This document shows positions 16,646 to 24,877 of a stretch of DNA of 64,000 nucleotides, one piece after another. The stretch lies in NCBI GenBank assembly GCA_947453205.1, contig CANGFT010000005.1, positions 1 through 64,000 of the forward strand, written 5' to 3'. A program made the translations under genes and the position numbers. The number at the start of each line of letters is the position of its first letter. Position 1 is the first letter of the stretch. The notes under the pieces were generated by a model that saw only the letters and a list, made by a program, of their open reading frames with translations, did not search any database and was not told where the DNA came from. The stretch comes from Beijerinckiaceae bacterium (lineage in GTDB: Bacteria; Pseudomonadota; Alphaproteobacteria; Rhizobiales; Beijerinckiaceae).

Positions 16646-18277
16646 ATGGCGATTTCGACACGGCTGGTGATGCGACAGGGCCAGTCCCTGGTCATGACAC
16701 CGCAGCTATTGCAGGCGATCAAGCTCCTCCAGCTGTCGAATCTGGAGCTGTCCTCCTTTGTCGAGGAGGAGCTGGAGCGCAACCCCCTGCTGGAGCGCGC
16801 CGAAGAACAGCCCGACCATCTCGAGCACGCCGCCACCCGCGAAACCGATGACGATTTCGGCGGCGATGGCGGGGATGGGGACTTCACCGGCGAGGCCGAC
16901 TTCTCGGGCGTCAGCGATCCGGCGCTGCCGGGCGAGAGCTTCGACAGCCGCGACGGCGACTGGGCCTCCGAGGAGTTCGCCACCAACGCCGACGCCCTCG
17001 CCTCCAGCCTCGGCACCGAAATCGAAAACACCTTCGACGGCGACCGCAGCGCCCCGTCCGCCGACATGGGCGCCGAGGGCGCCTTCTCCAACGATGGGCT
17101 TTCCGCCACATCCTGGAGCGGCTCGCCGGGGTCAGGCGGCGGCGAGGATGGCGAGGGAAGCAACCTCGAATCCTATGTCGCCGCGCGCCTCAGCCTGCGC
17201 GACCATCTGGGCGAACAACTGGCGCTCGCCATCACCGACCCCATGGACCGGATGATCGGCCACGCCATCATCGACTCCATCGAGGACAGCGGCTATCTCG
17301 GCGCCGAACTCGAGGAGATCGCGGAGCGGCTGGGAACCTCGATGGCCCGCGCAGAGGCTGTGCTGCGGGTTGTGCAGACCTTCGACCCTAGCGGCGTGGC
17401 CGGGCGCGATCTTGCGGAATGTCTGGCGATCCAGCTGCGCGAGCAGGACCGTTTCGATCCGGCCATGCAGGCGCTCATCGCCAATCTGCCCATGCTCGCC
17501 AAGCGCGAGTTTCCCGCCCTGCGCAAGATCTGCGGCGTCGATGAGGAAGACCTCGCCGACATGGTCGCCGAGATCCGCCGCCTCGATCCAAAGCCCGGCC
17601 GCTCCTTCGGCGGCGGCGCCATTCAGCCTGTCGTACCCGACGTCACCGTGCGCCGGGGCTCGGACGGCTCCTGGCTCGTGGAGCTCAACGCCGAAGGGCT
17701 GCCGCGCGTGCTGGTCAACCACAGCTACGCCGCGCGGGTCGTCTCGGGCGCCACCAACGCCGCTGACAAGACCTTCATCACGGGCTGCCTGCAGAACGCC
17801 AACTGGCTGACCAAGAGCCTCGAACAACGCGCCCGCACCATCCTCAAGGTCGCGACCGAGATCGTGCGCCAGCAGGACGCCTTCTTCGCCAGAGGCGTCG
17901 AGCATCTGCGTCCGCTCAACCTCAAGACCATCGCCGACGCCATCGCCATGCATGAATCGACGGTGTCGCGCGTCACCTCCAACAAATATATGGCGACGCC
18001 GCGCGGGCTGTTCGAACTGAAATATTTCTTCACGGCCTCGATCCCCTCGGGGGCTGGCGGCGAGGCCCATTCGGCCGAGGCTGTGCGCTTTCGCATCAAA
18101 CAGCTCATCGACCAGGAAAGCCCGGAATCGGTGCTCTCCGACGACGCCATCGTCCTGCGCCTCAAGGAGGCCAATGTCGACATCGCCCGCCGCACCGTGG
18201 CGAAATATCGCGAGAGCCTGCGCATCCCCTCCTCAGTCGAGCGGCGGCGCGAAAAGCTTGCGATGCAGCAAAGATGA
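16646..18277 (+). CDS. rpoN: RNA polymerase sigma-54 factor
   Basis: This 543-residue sigma factor recognises -24/-12 promoters and requires AAA+ activators. Region I is Gln/Leu-rich (RLVMRQGQSLVMTPQLLQAIKLLQLS). An acidic low-complexity linker spans about 55-165. The core-binding and HTH region contains TIADAIAMHESTVSRVTSNKYM, and the RpoN box ARRTVAKYRE lies near the C-terminus. I prefer the ATG at 16646, with AGGTGA upstream, over an in-frame GTG at 16625. Its neighbours lptB, hpf and ptsN are the classic rpoN neighbourhood. Confidence 0.96.
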   Translation: MAISTRLVMRQGQSLVMTPQLLQAIKLLQLSNLELSSFVEEELERNPLLERAEEQPDHLEHAATRETDDDFGGDGGDGDFTGEADFSGVSDPALPGESFDSRDGDWASEEFATNADALASSLGTEIENTFDGDRSAPSADMGAEGAFSNDGLSATSWSGSPGSGGGEDGEGSNLESYVAARLSLRDHLGEQLALAITDPMDRMIGHAIIDSIEDSGYLGAELEEIAERLGTSMARAEAVLRVVQTFDPSGVAGRDLAECLAIQLREQDRFDPAMQALIANLPMLAKREFPALRKICGVDEEDLADMVAEIRRLDPKPGRSFGGGAIQPVVPDVTVRRGSDGSWLVELNAEGLPRVLVNHSYAARVVSGATNAADKTFITGCLQNANWLTKSLEQRARTILKVATEIVRQQDAFFARGVEHLRPLNLKTIADAIAMHESTVSRVTSNKYMATPRGLFELKYFFTASIPSGAGGEAHSAEAVRFRIKQLIDQESPESVLSDDAIVLRLKEANVDIARRTVAKYRESLRIPSSVERRREKLAMQQR

Positions 18278-18317
18278 ATGTGCGCTGCGGCGTGATTTTT
18301 CGATGCTTCAGAGCCTG

Positions 18318-18346
18318 TTGACAGACCCCTTTCGTCAACCTAACCC
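18318..18346 (+). promoter_or_regulatory. Possible hpf promoter
   Basis: TTGACA (18318-18323) matches the -35 consensus, with TAACCC 17 bases on as a weak -10. The -35 is also the left arm of a short inverted repeat, TTGAC...GTCAA. It lies between rpoN and hpf. Confidence 0.35.
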
Positions 18347-18442
18347 TTGGATGTCGAAGCATTCGCAGACGGCCAGACCGGCGCGTAGAAAGCTGGACTG
18401 AGCAGGCGGCCGGACTGCGGACCAACTGGACGAGGTGGCGGC

Positions 18443-19018
18443 ATGCTGCGCGTATCCGGCAAGAACTTCAGCATCGGAACAGCCATGCGCGAGCATATTC
18501 TCGCGCGCGTCGAAGCGGCGGGTCAGCGTTATTTTGGCCGCGCGCTCAATGGTCATGTCATCATCGACCATGAGGGCTCCGGCTATCGCGCCGATTGCAC
18601 GCTGCATCTGTCCTCCGGCGTGAGCCTTCACGCGGAGGGGCGCGCGCAGGAGCCCTACGCCTGCTTCGATCAGGCAGCGGATCGGCTGGAGCGTCGCCTG
18701 AGCCGGCACAAGCAGCGCATCCGCCAGAACCACAGCAACGGACATGCGCCCGAGCCGCCCCGCGACATCGTGCGTGACGTGACCCTTGAAGCGCCCGCCC
18801 ACGAGGATTTCGAAGAGGGCGCGATCAACCCCGTCATCATCGCCGAACAGACCCTTGGCCTCAAACAGATGCCGGTCTCCGAGGCCGTGATGGAGCTTGA
18901 CTTCACGGGCGCCCCGGTCTTTGTCTTCCGCCACGCCGCCAGCGGCCGGACCAACATTCTCTATCGCAGGGCGGACGGGAACATCGGCTGGCTTGACCCG
19001 ACAGCCCCACACGCCTAA
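18443..19018 (+). CDS. hpf: Ribosome hibernation promoting factor (long form)
   Basis: This 191-residue protein has an N-terminal S30AE/YfiA domain (about 1-105) that sits in the 30S decoding channel and a C-terminal dimerisation domain (about 125-190). It includes FDQAADRLERRLSRHKQRI, the dimer segment MELDFTGAPVFVFRHAASGRTNILYRR and a terminal DGNIGWLDP. The two-domain length indicates the long form that makes 100S ribosomes directly. GAGGTGG precedes the ATG. Its position between rpoN and ptsN is conserved. Confidence 0.92.
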   Translation: MLRVSGKNFSIGTAMREHILARVEAAGQRYFGRALNGHVIIDHEGSGYRADCTLHLSSGVSLHAEGRAQEPYACFDQAADRLERRLSRHKQRIRQNHSNGHAPEPPRDIVRDVTLEAPAHEDFEEGAINPVIIAEQTLGLKQMPVSEAVMELDFTGAPVFVFRHAASGRTNILYRRADGNIGWLDPTAPHA

Positions 19019-19127
19019 AGGGCATCGCTCGAAACGACACACCCTTAAGTGGTGAAATCCTCGCGCCATAATCTTTCGATACGGCATGCTCTTTGCCATG
19101 CGCGTCGTATCACAGGAACAGATCAGC

Positions 19128-19592
19128 ATGCCTTTGTCAGATTTGATCACGCCGGAAGCCGTCATCGCGACGCTTCGGGCGAGCTCCAAGAAGCAGGCCC
19201 TGCAGGAACTGGCCGAGCGGGCGAGCGCGGTCTGCGGACTGCCGGCGCGCGAGATCTTCGACGTGGTGCTCCAGCGCGAGCGTCTGGGCTCCACCGGGGT
19301 GGGAAATGGAATCGCTATTCCCCATGGCAAGATGGCGAGGGTTCAGGGGATTTTCGGGGTTTTCGCCCGGCTTGAGCGCCCCATCGACTTCGAGGCGCAG
19401 GACAGCGCGCCCGTCGATCTGATCTTTCTGCTGATCGCCCCGGAATCAGCGGGCGCGGACCACCTCAAAGCCCTCTCGCGCATCGCCCGCTCCCTGCGCG
19501 ACCCCTCCTTCACCGCAAGGCTGCGCGCCACCCGCGACCCGGACGCGCTCTATCTGCTGCTGACGCAGGCGCAGGCCTCGCACGCGGCCTAA
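19128..19592 (+). CDS. ptsN: PTS-Ntr EIIA-like protein
   Basis: This 154-residue phosphoryl acceptor of the nitrogen PTS regulates potassium transport, sigma-54-linked and other functions in Proteobacteria. The active-site His is in GNGIAIPHGK (about residue 66), and LIAPESAGADHLKALSRIAR is the usual EIIA helix. The ATG at 19128 gives the normal length and has AGGAAC upstream; the frame begins earlier at 19086. The last four bases overlap the end of the convergent glk gene. Confidence 0.92.
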   Translation: MPLSDLITPEAVIATLRASSKKQALQELAERASAVCGLPAREIFDVVLQRERLGSTGVGNGIAIPHGKMARVQGIFGVFARLERPIDFEAQDSAPVDLIFLLIAPESAGADHLKALSRIARSLRDPSFTARLRATRDPDALYLLLTQAQASHAA

Positions 19593-20596
19593 AGCCAGCG
19601 CCGCGCCGCATAGTCGATGGCGTAGGCCTGCGGCCGCGCGGCGATGTCCGCCATGCCCGCCAGCACCGTGTCCTGCGCCCTTAGCACCCGCACAGGAATG
19701 CGGCGGACCAGCCATTCATAAGGCGCCTTGCGCTCAAAAGAGGCGCGGAACTCATCGGGGTCGAGCAGCGGCAGGATGCGCGGCAGGATGCCGCCCGCCA
19801 GCGTCACCCCCCCAGTTGACAGAAATGTGATCGCCATATCCCCGGCGAACCGCGCCACGAGCCGCCAGAAGGCGCGGATGGTCGCTGCCTCCTGTCCCGT
19901 GGACACGGCGAGGGCGCGTTCGACGATCTCCACGCCGCCGAGATCAGGACGCGCCAGCCCCAGGGCCGCCAGCCGGGCCCGGTGGAGGCGGGGCAGGCCC
20001 GGCCCCGAGATCAGCGCCTCCGGCGTGACGCGCCCGAGCACCGGCTCCACATGCGGCCAGAAGGCGCGCTCCTCGGCCGTGACGGGGGCGAAGTCGAGAT
20101 GGCCGGATTCGCTGGCGATGGCCCGCCACTTTTCCTCGGCCTTGATGAGGGCGGCGGTGCCCAGCCCCGTGCCGGGGCCATTCACCAGCAGCGGCCCGTC
20201 ATCCCCCTCGCGCGGCGCGCCGATGGGAACCACCCATTCCTCCCGCAGGCTCGGCAGGGAGAGCGCCTGCGCCTCGAAATCATTGAACATCAGCCCCTGT
20301 TCGAGCCCCAGCGCCTGCGCGACCTGCGGACCCTCGATCAGCCAGGCGGCGTTGGTGAGCTTGATGCGGCGCCCCTCGTTGGGGCCCGCCGCGCAAACAA
20401 GCAGGGAGCGCGGCCGCAAGGGCTGGCCTGCGAGCGCCGCCTCCGCCGCCTCGGCGAGGCCCGCATGGCCGCCCGTCAGTTGCGGGGGCAGGGAGAGGGG
20501 GATGGCGCCCGGCGCCTCCACCAGCGAAAAGCGCGCATTGGTGCCGCCCACGTCGCAAACCAGCAGAGGGAAGGGAAATTCCACTTGCGTCTCCAT
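19589..20596 (-). CDS. glk: Glucokinase
   Basis: This 335-residue enzyme phosphorylates glucose to glucose 6-phosphate with ATP in the cytoplasm. It is of the E. coli Glk (ROK-unrelated) type. The ATP phosphate-binding motif is VCDVGGTNARFSL at the N-terminus, then LMFNDFEAQALSLP, LVNGPGTGLGTA, the SESGHLDFAP segment and FLSTGGVTLAGGILPR. The length is normal. It converges on ptsN with a four-base overlap and diverges from ahcY. Confidence 0.9.
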   Translation of the reverse strand: METQVEFPFPLLVCDVGGTNARFSLVEAPGAIPLSLPPQLTGGHAGLAEAAEAALAGQPLRPRSLLVCAAGPNEGRRIKLTNAAWLIEGPQVAQALGLEQGLMFNDFEAQALSLPSLREEWVVPIGAPREGDDGPLLVNGPGTGLGTAALIKAEEKWRAIASESGHLDFAPVTAEERAFWPHVEPVLGRVTPEALISGPGLPRLHRARLAALGLARPDLGGVEIVERALAVSTGQEAATIRAFWRLVARFAGDMAITFLSTGGVTLAGGILPRILPLLDPDEFRASFERKAPYEWLVRRIPVRVLRAQDTVLAGMADIAARPQAYAIDYAARRWL

Positions 20597-20642
20597 TGTT
20601 GAGGCAACCGCACCGACGACCGCAGGTTCGCTTCCGACGATG

Positions 20643-20662
20643 ATATAAAGAATTCCTTATAT
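20643..20662. promoter_or_regulatory. AT-rich palindrome upstream of ahcY (candidate operator)
   Basis: ATATAAAGAATTCCTTATAT is a 20-base palindrome with a single mismatched pair. It sits five bases upstream of the proposed ahcY -35 box. The AT richness in a GC-rich genome and the position suggest a repressor site. ArsR-type SahR regulators control SAH genes in Proteobacteria, but I cannot verify the motif match. Confidence 0.55.
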
Positions 20663-20666
20663 GCCG

Positions 20667-20695
20667 TTGCAGGCGGGCGCGACCCCTGTTATAGA
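20667..20695 (+). promoter_or_regulatory. Probable ahcY promoter
   Basis: TTGCAG (20667-20672) and TATAGA (20690-20695) are 17 bases apart, a good sigma-70 arrangement. Transcription would begin about 20 bases before the ahcY start codon, leaving no room for a riboswitch. Confidence 0.6.
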
Positions 20696-20723
20696 GCCTC
20701 ACCTTTCAAAGGATGGACCTCCC

Positions 20724-22130
20724 ATGACCGCCAACGCCCACGACTACGCCGTCGCCGATATGAACCTAGCCGCCTGGGGCCGCAAGGAGCTGGACATCGC
20801 GGAGACCGAGATGCCCGGCCTGATGGCCACCCGCGCCGAATTCGGCGCCGCCCAGCCGCTCAAGGGCGCCCGCATCGCCGGTTCGCTCCACATGACCATC
20901 CAGACCGGCGTGCTCATCGAGACGCTGAAGGCTCTGGGCGCTGACGTGCGCTGGGCCTCCTGCAACATCTATTCGACCCAGGACCACGCCGCCGCCGCCA
21001 TCGCCGCCGCCGGCACCCCGGTCTTCGCCATCAAGGGCGAGAGCCTCGTGGACTACTGGGACTACACCCACCGCATCTTCGAATGGGCTGACGGCGGCAC
21101 GCCGAACATGATCCTCGACGACGGTGGCGACGCCACCATGCTCATCCATCTGGGCATGCGCGCCGAGAAGGGCGACACCGCCTTCCTCGACAAGCCCGGC
21201 AATGAGGAAGAGGAAGTGCTCTTCGCCGCCATCAAGAAGCGCCTGAAGACCAATCCGGGCTGGTACACGCGCAATGGCGAGGCCATCAAGGGCGTCTCCG
21301 AGGAGACCACCACAGGCGTGCATCGTCTCTACAACATGGAGAAGGACGGCACGCTTCTGTGGCCCGCCATCAACGTCAACGACTCCGTCACCAAGTCGAA
21401 GTTCGACAATCTCTATGGCTGCAAGGAATCCCTCGTCGACGGCATCCGCCGCGGCACGGACGTCATGATGGCCGGCAAGGTCGCCATGGTCGCGGGCTTC
21501 GGCGATGTGGGCAAGGGCTCGGCGGCGTCGCTGCGCAACGCGGGCTGCCGCGTGCTCGTCTCCGAAATCGATCCGATCTGCGCCCTGCAGGCGGCGATGG
21601 AAGGCTATGAAGTCGTCACCATGGAGGAGGCCGCGCCCCGCGCCGACATCTTCGTGACCGCGACCGGCAATGTGGACGTCATCACCGTCGACCACATGCG
21701 CGCCATGAAGGATCGCGCCATCGTCTGCAACATCGGCCACTTCGACTCGGAGATCCAGGTCGCGGGCCTGCGCAACTTCAAATGGTCGAACATCAAGCCG
21801 CAGGTGGACGAGATCGAGTTCCCCGGCGGCAAGCGCATGATCCTTCTGTCCGAAGGCCGCCTTGTGAACCTTGGCAACGGCACGGGCCATCCCTCCTTCG
21901 TGATGTCCGCCTCCTTCACCAACCAGACCCTCGCGCAGATCGAGCTCTGGACGAAGCAGGGCCACTACGAGAAGAAGGTCTACACCCTGCCCAAGCACCT
22001 CGATGAGAAGGTCGCCATGCTGCATCTCGAAAAGATCGGCGTGAAGCTGACCAAGCTCAGCGACCAGCAGGCCGCCTATCTTGGCCTGCCGCAGCAGGGC
22101 CCCTTCAAGCCCGAGACCTATCGCTACTGA
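20724..22130 (+). CDS. ahcY: S-adenosyl-L-homocysteine hydrolase
   Basis: This 468-residue NAD-dependent enzyme splits S-adenosylhomocysteine to adenosine and homocysteine and relieves product inhibition of methyltransferases. Visible features are [44 protein letters not shown], the Rossmann motif [10 protein letters not shown] and the C-terminal [14 protein letters not shown]...PFKPETYRY. It carries the roughly 35-residue insertion typical of proteobacterial enzymes ([20 protein letters not shown]). AAAGGA precedes the ATG. A strong terminator follows. Confidence 0.97.
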   Translation: MTANAHDYAVADMNLAAWGRKELDIAETEMPGLMATRAEFGAAQPLKGARIAGSLHMTIQTGVLIETLKALGADVRWASCNIYSTQDHAAAAIAAAGTPVFAIKGESLVDYWDYTHRIFEWADGGTPNMILDDGGDATMLIHLGMRAEKGDTAFLDKPGNEEEEVLFAAIKKRLKTNPGWYTRNGEAIKGVSEETTTGVHRLYNMEKDGTLLWPAINVNDSVTKSKFDNLYGCKESLVDGIRRGTDVMMAGKVAMVAGFGDVGKGSAASLRNAGCRVLVSEIDPICALQAAMEGYEVVTMEEAAPRADIFVTATGNVDVITVDHMRAMKDRAIVCNIGHFDSEIQVAGLRNFKWSNIKPQVDEIEFPGGKRMILLSEGRLVNLGNGTGHPSFVMSASFTNQTLAQIELWTKQGHYEKKVYTLPKHLDEKVAMLHLEKIGVKLTKLSDQQAAYLGLPQQGPFKPETYRY

Positions 22131-22164
22131 CGGCGGCGCCTCGGCGCCTCGCCATTCCCTCCGA

Positions 22165-22205
22165 ATTTCGCCTCCACGAACGCTCGTGGAGGCGATTTCA
22201 TTTGA
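22165..22205 (+). terminator. Rho-independent terminator of ahcY
   Basis: CGCCTCCACGA and TCGTGGAGGCG form a perfect 11-base stem with loop ACGC (22169-22194), followed by ATTTCATTTGATT. It lies 39 bases after the ahcY stop. Confidence 0.82.
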
Positions 22206-22306
22206 TTACCCACTTCCGCTGGGAGTCCCGCTACGGGTAAAGTGCGCTGATTCGCGCGCTGCATCGCCCACATGGGCGCGGCGATCCGGACTGGGGACTA
22301 GGCACG

Positions 22307-24868
22307 ATGGCAGGAACGGGGCGGTCAAGGGATGCTTCCCGCCTTAGCGCGACAGCGCCCGCAGCCCTTGGCGCGACAGGGCCCGCAGCCCTTGGCGCGA
22401 CAGGGCCCGCAGCGCGCAGGATAGCGCTGCCCATCGCCCGCTTCGCCACTTTGCCGGTGATCGCAGGCGCAACAGGCGCGCTCGCAGAAGGGGTCGACAC
22501 CGTCCAGCAGGCGACGGCGTCCCAGCCCTTCATCGGCCTTCTCTTCATGATCGCGCTGGCGGGCATCGCCACGGCCACCACTCTCGTCCATCTGGCGGGC
22601 CGCAAGGCCTGGCGCGAGCGCGAGGCCAAATTGACGCAGGAGCTCGCCGACGCGCGCGCCGACCTGCACCGCGCCAATGTCTTCCTTTCCTCCGAATCGC
22701 AGATCCTCATCTCATGGGGCGCGGACGAGGAGCCGGACATCGCGGGCGACCTCTGCCTGACCGGGGACGGCGCCTCGCCGCGCCACGCCCTCGCCTTCGG
22801 ATCCTGGCTCAACGCCGAGGGCGCGCAGACGCTGGAGCGCGCCGTGGACCGTCTGCGCCACAGGGGCGAGGGCTTCCGCCTCTCCCTGACCAGCCTCAAG
22901 GGCCGCCATTTCGAGGCCGATGGCAGCGCCGTCGGGGGTCGCGCCGTGCTGCGCATCCGCGACGTCTCCGGCGACCGGCTGGAGTTGACCCGCCTGCGCG
23001 AGCGCGACGCCGCCGCCGGCGCCGAACTTCAATCCCTGCGCAGCCTGCTTGACGCCCTGCCCACCCCCGTCTGGACGCGCGACGCCGATGGGGATCTGAC
23101 CTGGGCCAACGCCGCCTATGCGCGGGCCGTGGAAGCCGCCGATGGCGCGGACGCCGTCGCCCGCAAGCTCGAACTGCTTGACCGGAACGCCCGGCAGGCC
23201 GCCGCCGCAGGCCGCGCGGAGGCGCAGATGTGGCGCGGGCGGGTCCATGCGGTCGTCGCGGGGCGGCGCAATCTCATGGATGTCCTCGACCTCGCCTGCC
23301 CCGGCGGATCGGTTGGCCAGGCGACGGATCTCTCCGAACTTGAGGGCGTGCGCGCCGACCTGTCGCGCCAGATGGACGCCCATACGCGCACCCTCGACCA
23401 GCTCTCGACCGCCGTCGCCATTTTCGACCGGGCCAAGCGCCTCACCTTCCACAACGCGGCCTACCGCCACCTGTGGAGCCTCGATCAGGCCTTCCTCGAC
23501 CAGAACCCGACCGATTCCGAAATCCTCGATCTCCTGCGCGCCGAACAGCGCCTGCCAGAACAGGCGGATTTTCGCGCCTGGAAGGCCGAGATCATGGGCG
23601 CCTATCAGAGCGTCGACACCATCGAGCAGGTCTGGTACCTGCCCGACAGCCGCACCCTGCGCGCGGTCATCAGCCCCAATCCGCAGGGCGGCGTGACCTA
23701 TCTCTTCGATGATGTGACCGAGCGCTTCCACCTGGAGTCCCGCTACAACGCCCTGATGCGGGTGCAGAGCGAGACGCTGGACTCCCTGCGCGAGGGCGTC
23801 GCGGTCTTCGGCAGCGATGGGCGCCTGAAGCTGCACAATCCCGCCTTCCAGACCCTCTGGAGCCTGCCCGCGCCCACCCTCGCCGACCAGCCCCATATCG
23901 ACGAGATCGCCCATGCCTGCAGCCGCGCCTTCGGCGCGCTGGCGGACTGGGGCAAGCTCCGGGCCCTGGTGGCGGGCCTCCACGACGAGCGGACGGGTTT
24001 CGAGCGCCGCATGATGCGCCTCGACGGCAGCGCCATCGACTGCGCCGCCGCGCCCCTGCCCGATGGCGCGACGCTTCTGACCTTCTCGGATGTGAGCGCC
24101 GCCGTCGACATCCAGCGCGCCCTCACCGAGCGCAACGAGGCCCTGGTGCAGGCGGAGAAGATCCGCAACGACTTCGTCCACCATGTCTCCTATGAACTGC
24201 GCTCGCCGCTCACCAACATCATCGGCTTCAGCCAGTTGCTGAGCGATGGCGCGGGCGGGCAGCTGAACCAGAAGCAGCTCGAATACAGCGGCTACATCAT
24301 GAAGTCGTCGGCGTCGCTGCTGGCGATCATCAACGATATTCTCGACCTCGCCTCCATCGACACCGACGCCCTGGAGCTGGAGCTCAGCGACGTCGACATC
24401 CGTCAGGCCATCGAGGCCGCCGCGCAGGGCCTTCAGGACCGGCTTGCGGAATCCTCCATCCATCTGCAGATCGTGGCGATGGACAATGTCGGAACCTTCC
24501 GCGCCGACGCCAAAAGGCTGCGGCAGGTGCTCTTCAACCTGCTCTCCAACGCCATCGGCTTCTCGACCCAGGGCCAGACGGTCACGCTGGCGGCCATGCG
24601 CCGCGGCGACAAGATCGTCTTCCGGGTCACCGACGAGGGCCGCGGCATTCCGCAGGACGTGCTGGGTCAGGTCTTCGACAGGTTCCGCACCCATACGATC
24701 GGCACGCGCCACAAGGGCGTCGGCCTTGGCCTTTCCATCGTGCGCGCCTTCGTGGAGCTGCATGGCGGCAAGGTCCAGATCCAGTCGGCTCCCGGCGAGG
24801 GCACCACGGTGACCTGCATCTTCCCCGAAGGCGGGGCGGCGCAGAACGCGGCGACCGAAGTGGCGTAA
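22307..24868 (+). CDS. divL: DivL-type PAS sensor kinase with Tyr at the phospho-acceptor site
   Basis: The protein has 853 residues. The Ala/Gly-rich N-terminus contains a repeat. A membrane segment (about 70-92, IGLLFMIALAGIATATTLVHL) is followed by several PAS-like domains (about 240-600), a HisKA domain and an HATPase domain with NLLSNAIGFS, VTDEGRGIPQ and GVGLGLSIVRA. The H-box reads HVSYELRSPL, so residue 629 is Tyr where kinases have His. That substitution is the signature of Caulobacter DivL, which controls CckA-CtrA cell-cycle signalling. It lies just upstream of the tsaE fusion, an order I recall from other Rhizobiales. The symbol rests on these features. Confidence 0.85.
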   Translation: MAGTGRSRDASRLSATAPAALGATGPAALGATGPAARRIALPIARFATLPVIAGATGALAEGVDTVQQATASQPFIGLLFMIALAGIATATTLVHLAGRKAWREREAKLTQELADARADLHRANVFLSSESQILISWGADEEPDIAGDLCLTGDGASPRHALAFGSWLNAEGAQTLERAVDRLRHRGEGFRLSLTSLKGRHFEADGSAVGGRAVLRIRDVSGDRLELTRLRERDAAAGAELQSLRSLLDALPTPVWTRDADGDLTWANAAYARAVEAADGADAVARKLELLDRNARQAAAAGRAEAQMWRGRVHAVVAGRRNLMDVLDLACPGGSVGQATDLSELEGVRADLSRQMDAHTRTLDQLSTAVAIFDRAKRLTFHNAAYRHLWSLDQAFLDQNPTDSEILDLLRAEQRLPEQADFRAWKAEIMGAYQSVDTIEQVWYLPDSRTLRAVISPNPQGGVTYLFDDVTERFHLESRYNALMRVQSETLDSLREGVAVFGSDGRLKLHNPAFQTLWSLPAPTLADQPHIDEIAHACSRAFGALADWGKLRALVAGLHDERTGFERRMMRLDGSAIDCAAAPLPDGATLLTFSDVSAAVDIQRALTERNEALVQAEKIRNDFVHHVSYELRSPLTNIIGFSQLLSDGAGGQLNQKQLEYSGYIMKSSASLLAIINDILDLASIDTDALELELSDVDIRQAIEAAAQGLQDRLAESSIHLQIVAMDNVGTFRADAKRLRQVLFNLLSNAIGFSTQGQTVTLAAMRRGDKIVFRVTDEGRGIPQDVLGQVFDRFRTHTIGTRHKGVGLGLSIVRAFVELHGGKVQIQSAPGEGTTVTCIFPEGGAAQNAATEVA
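22349..22415 (+). repeat. 24-base tandem repeat in the divL 5' coding region
   Basis: The unit GCGACAGGGCCCGCAGCCCTTGGC occurs 2.7 times (22349, 22373 and 22397), with one base difference in the first copy. It encodes repeated ATGPAALG-type residues. Copy-number change would alter length by eight residues without a frameshift. Confidence 0.85.
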
Positions 24869-24877
24869 GGGGGCGAG

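Noticed and set aside
20597-20723. SAH or SAM riboswitch before ahcY
   Set aside because: The probable promoter leaves a leader of only about 20 bases, and I see no riboswitch core.
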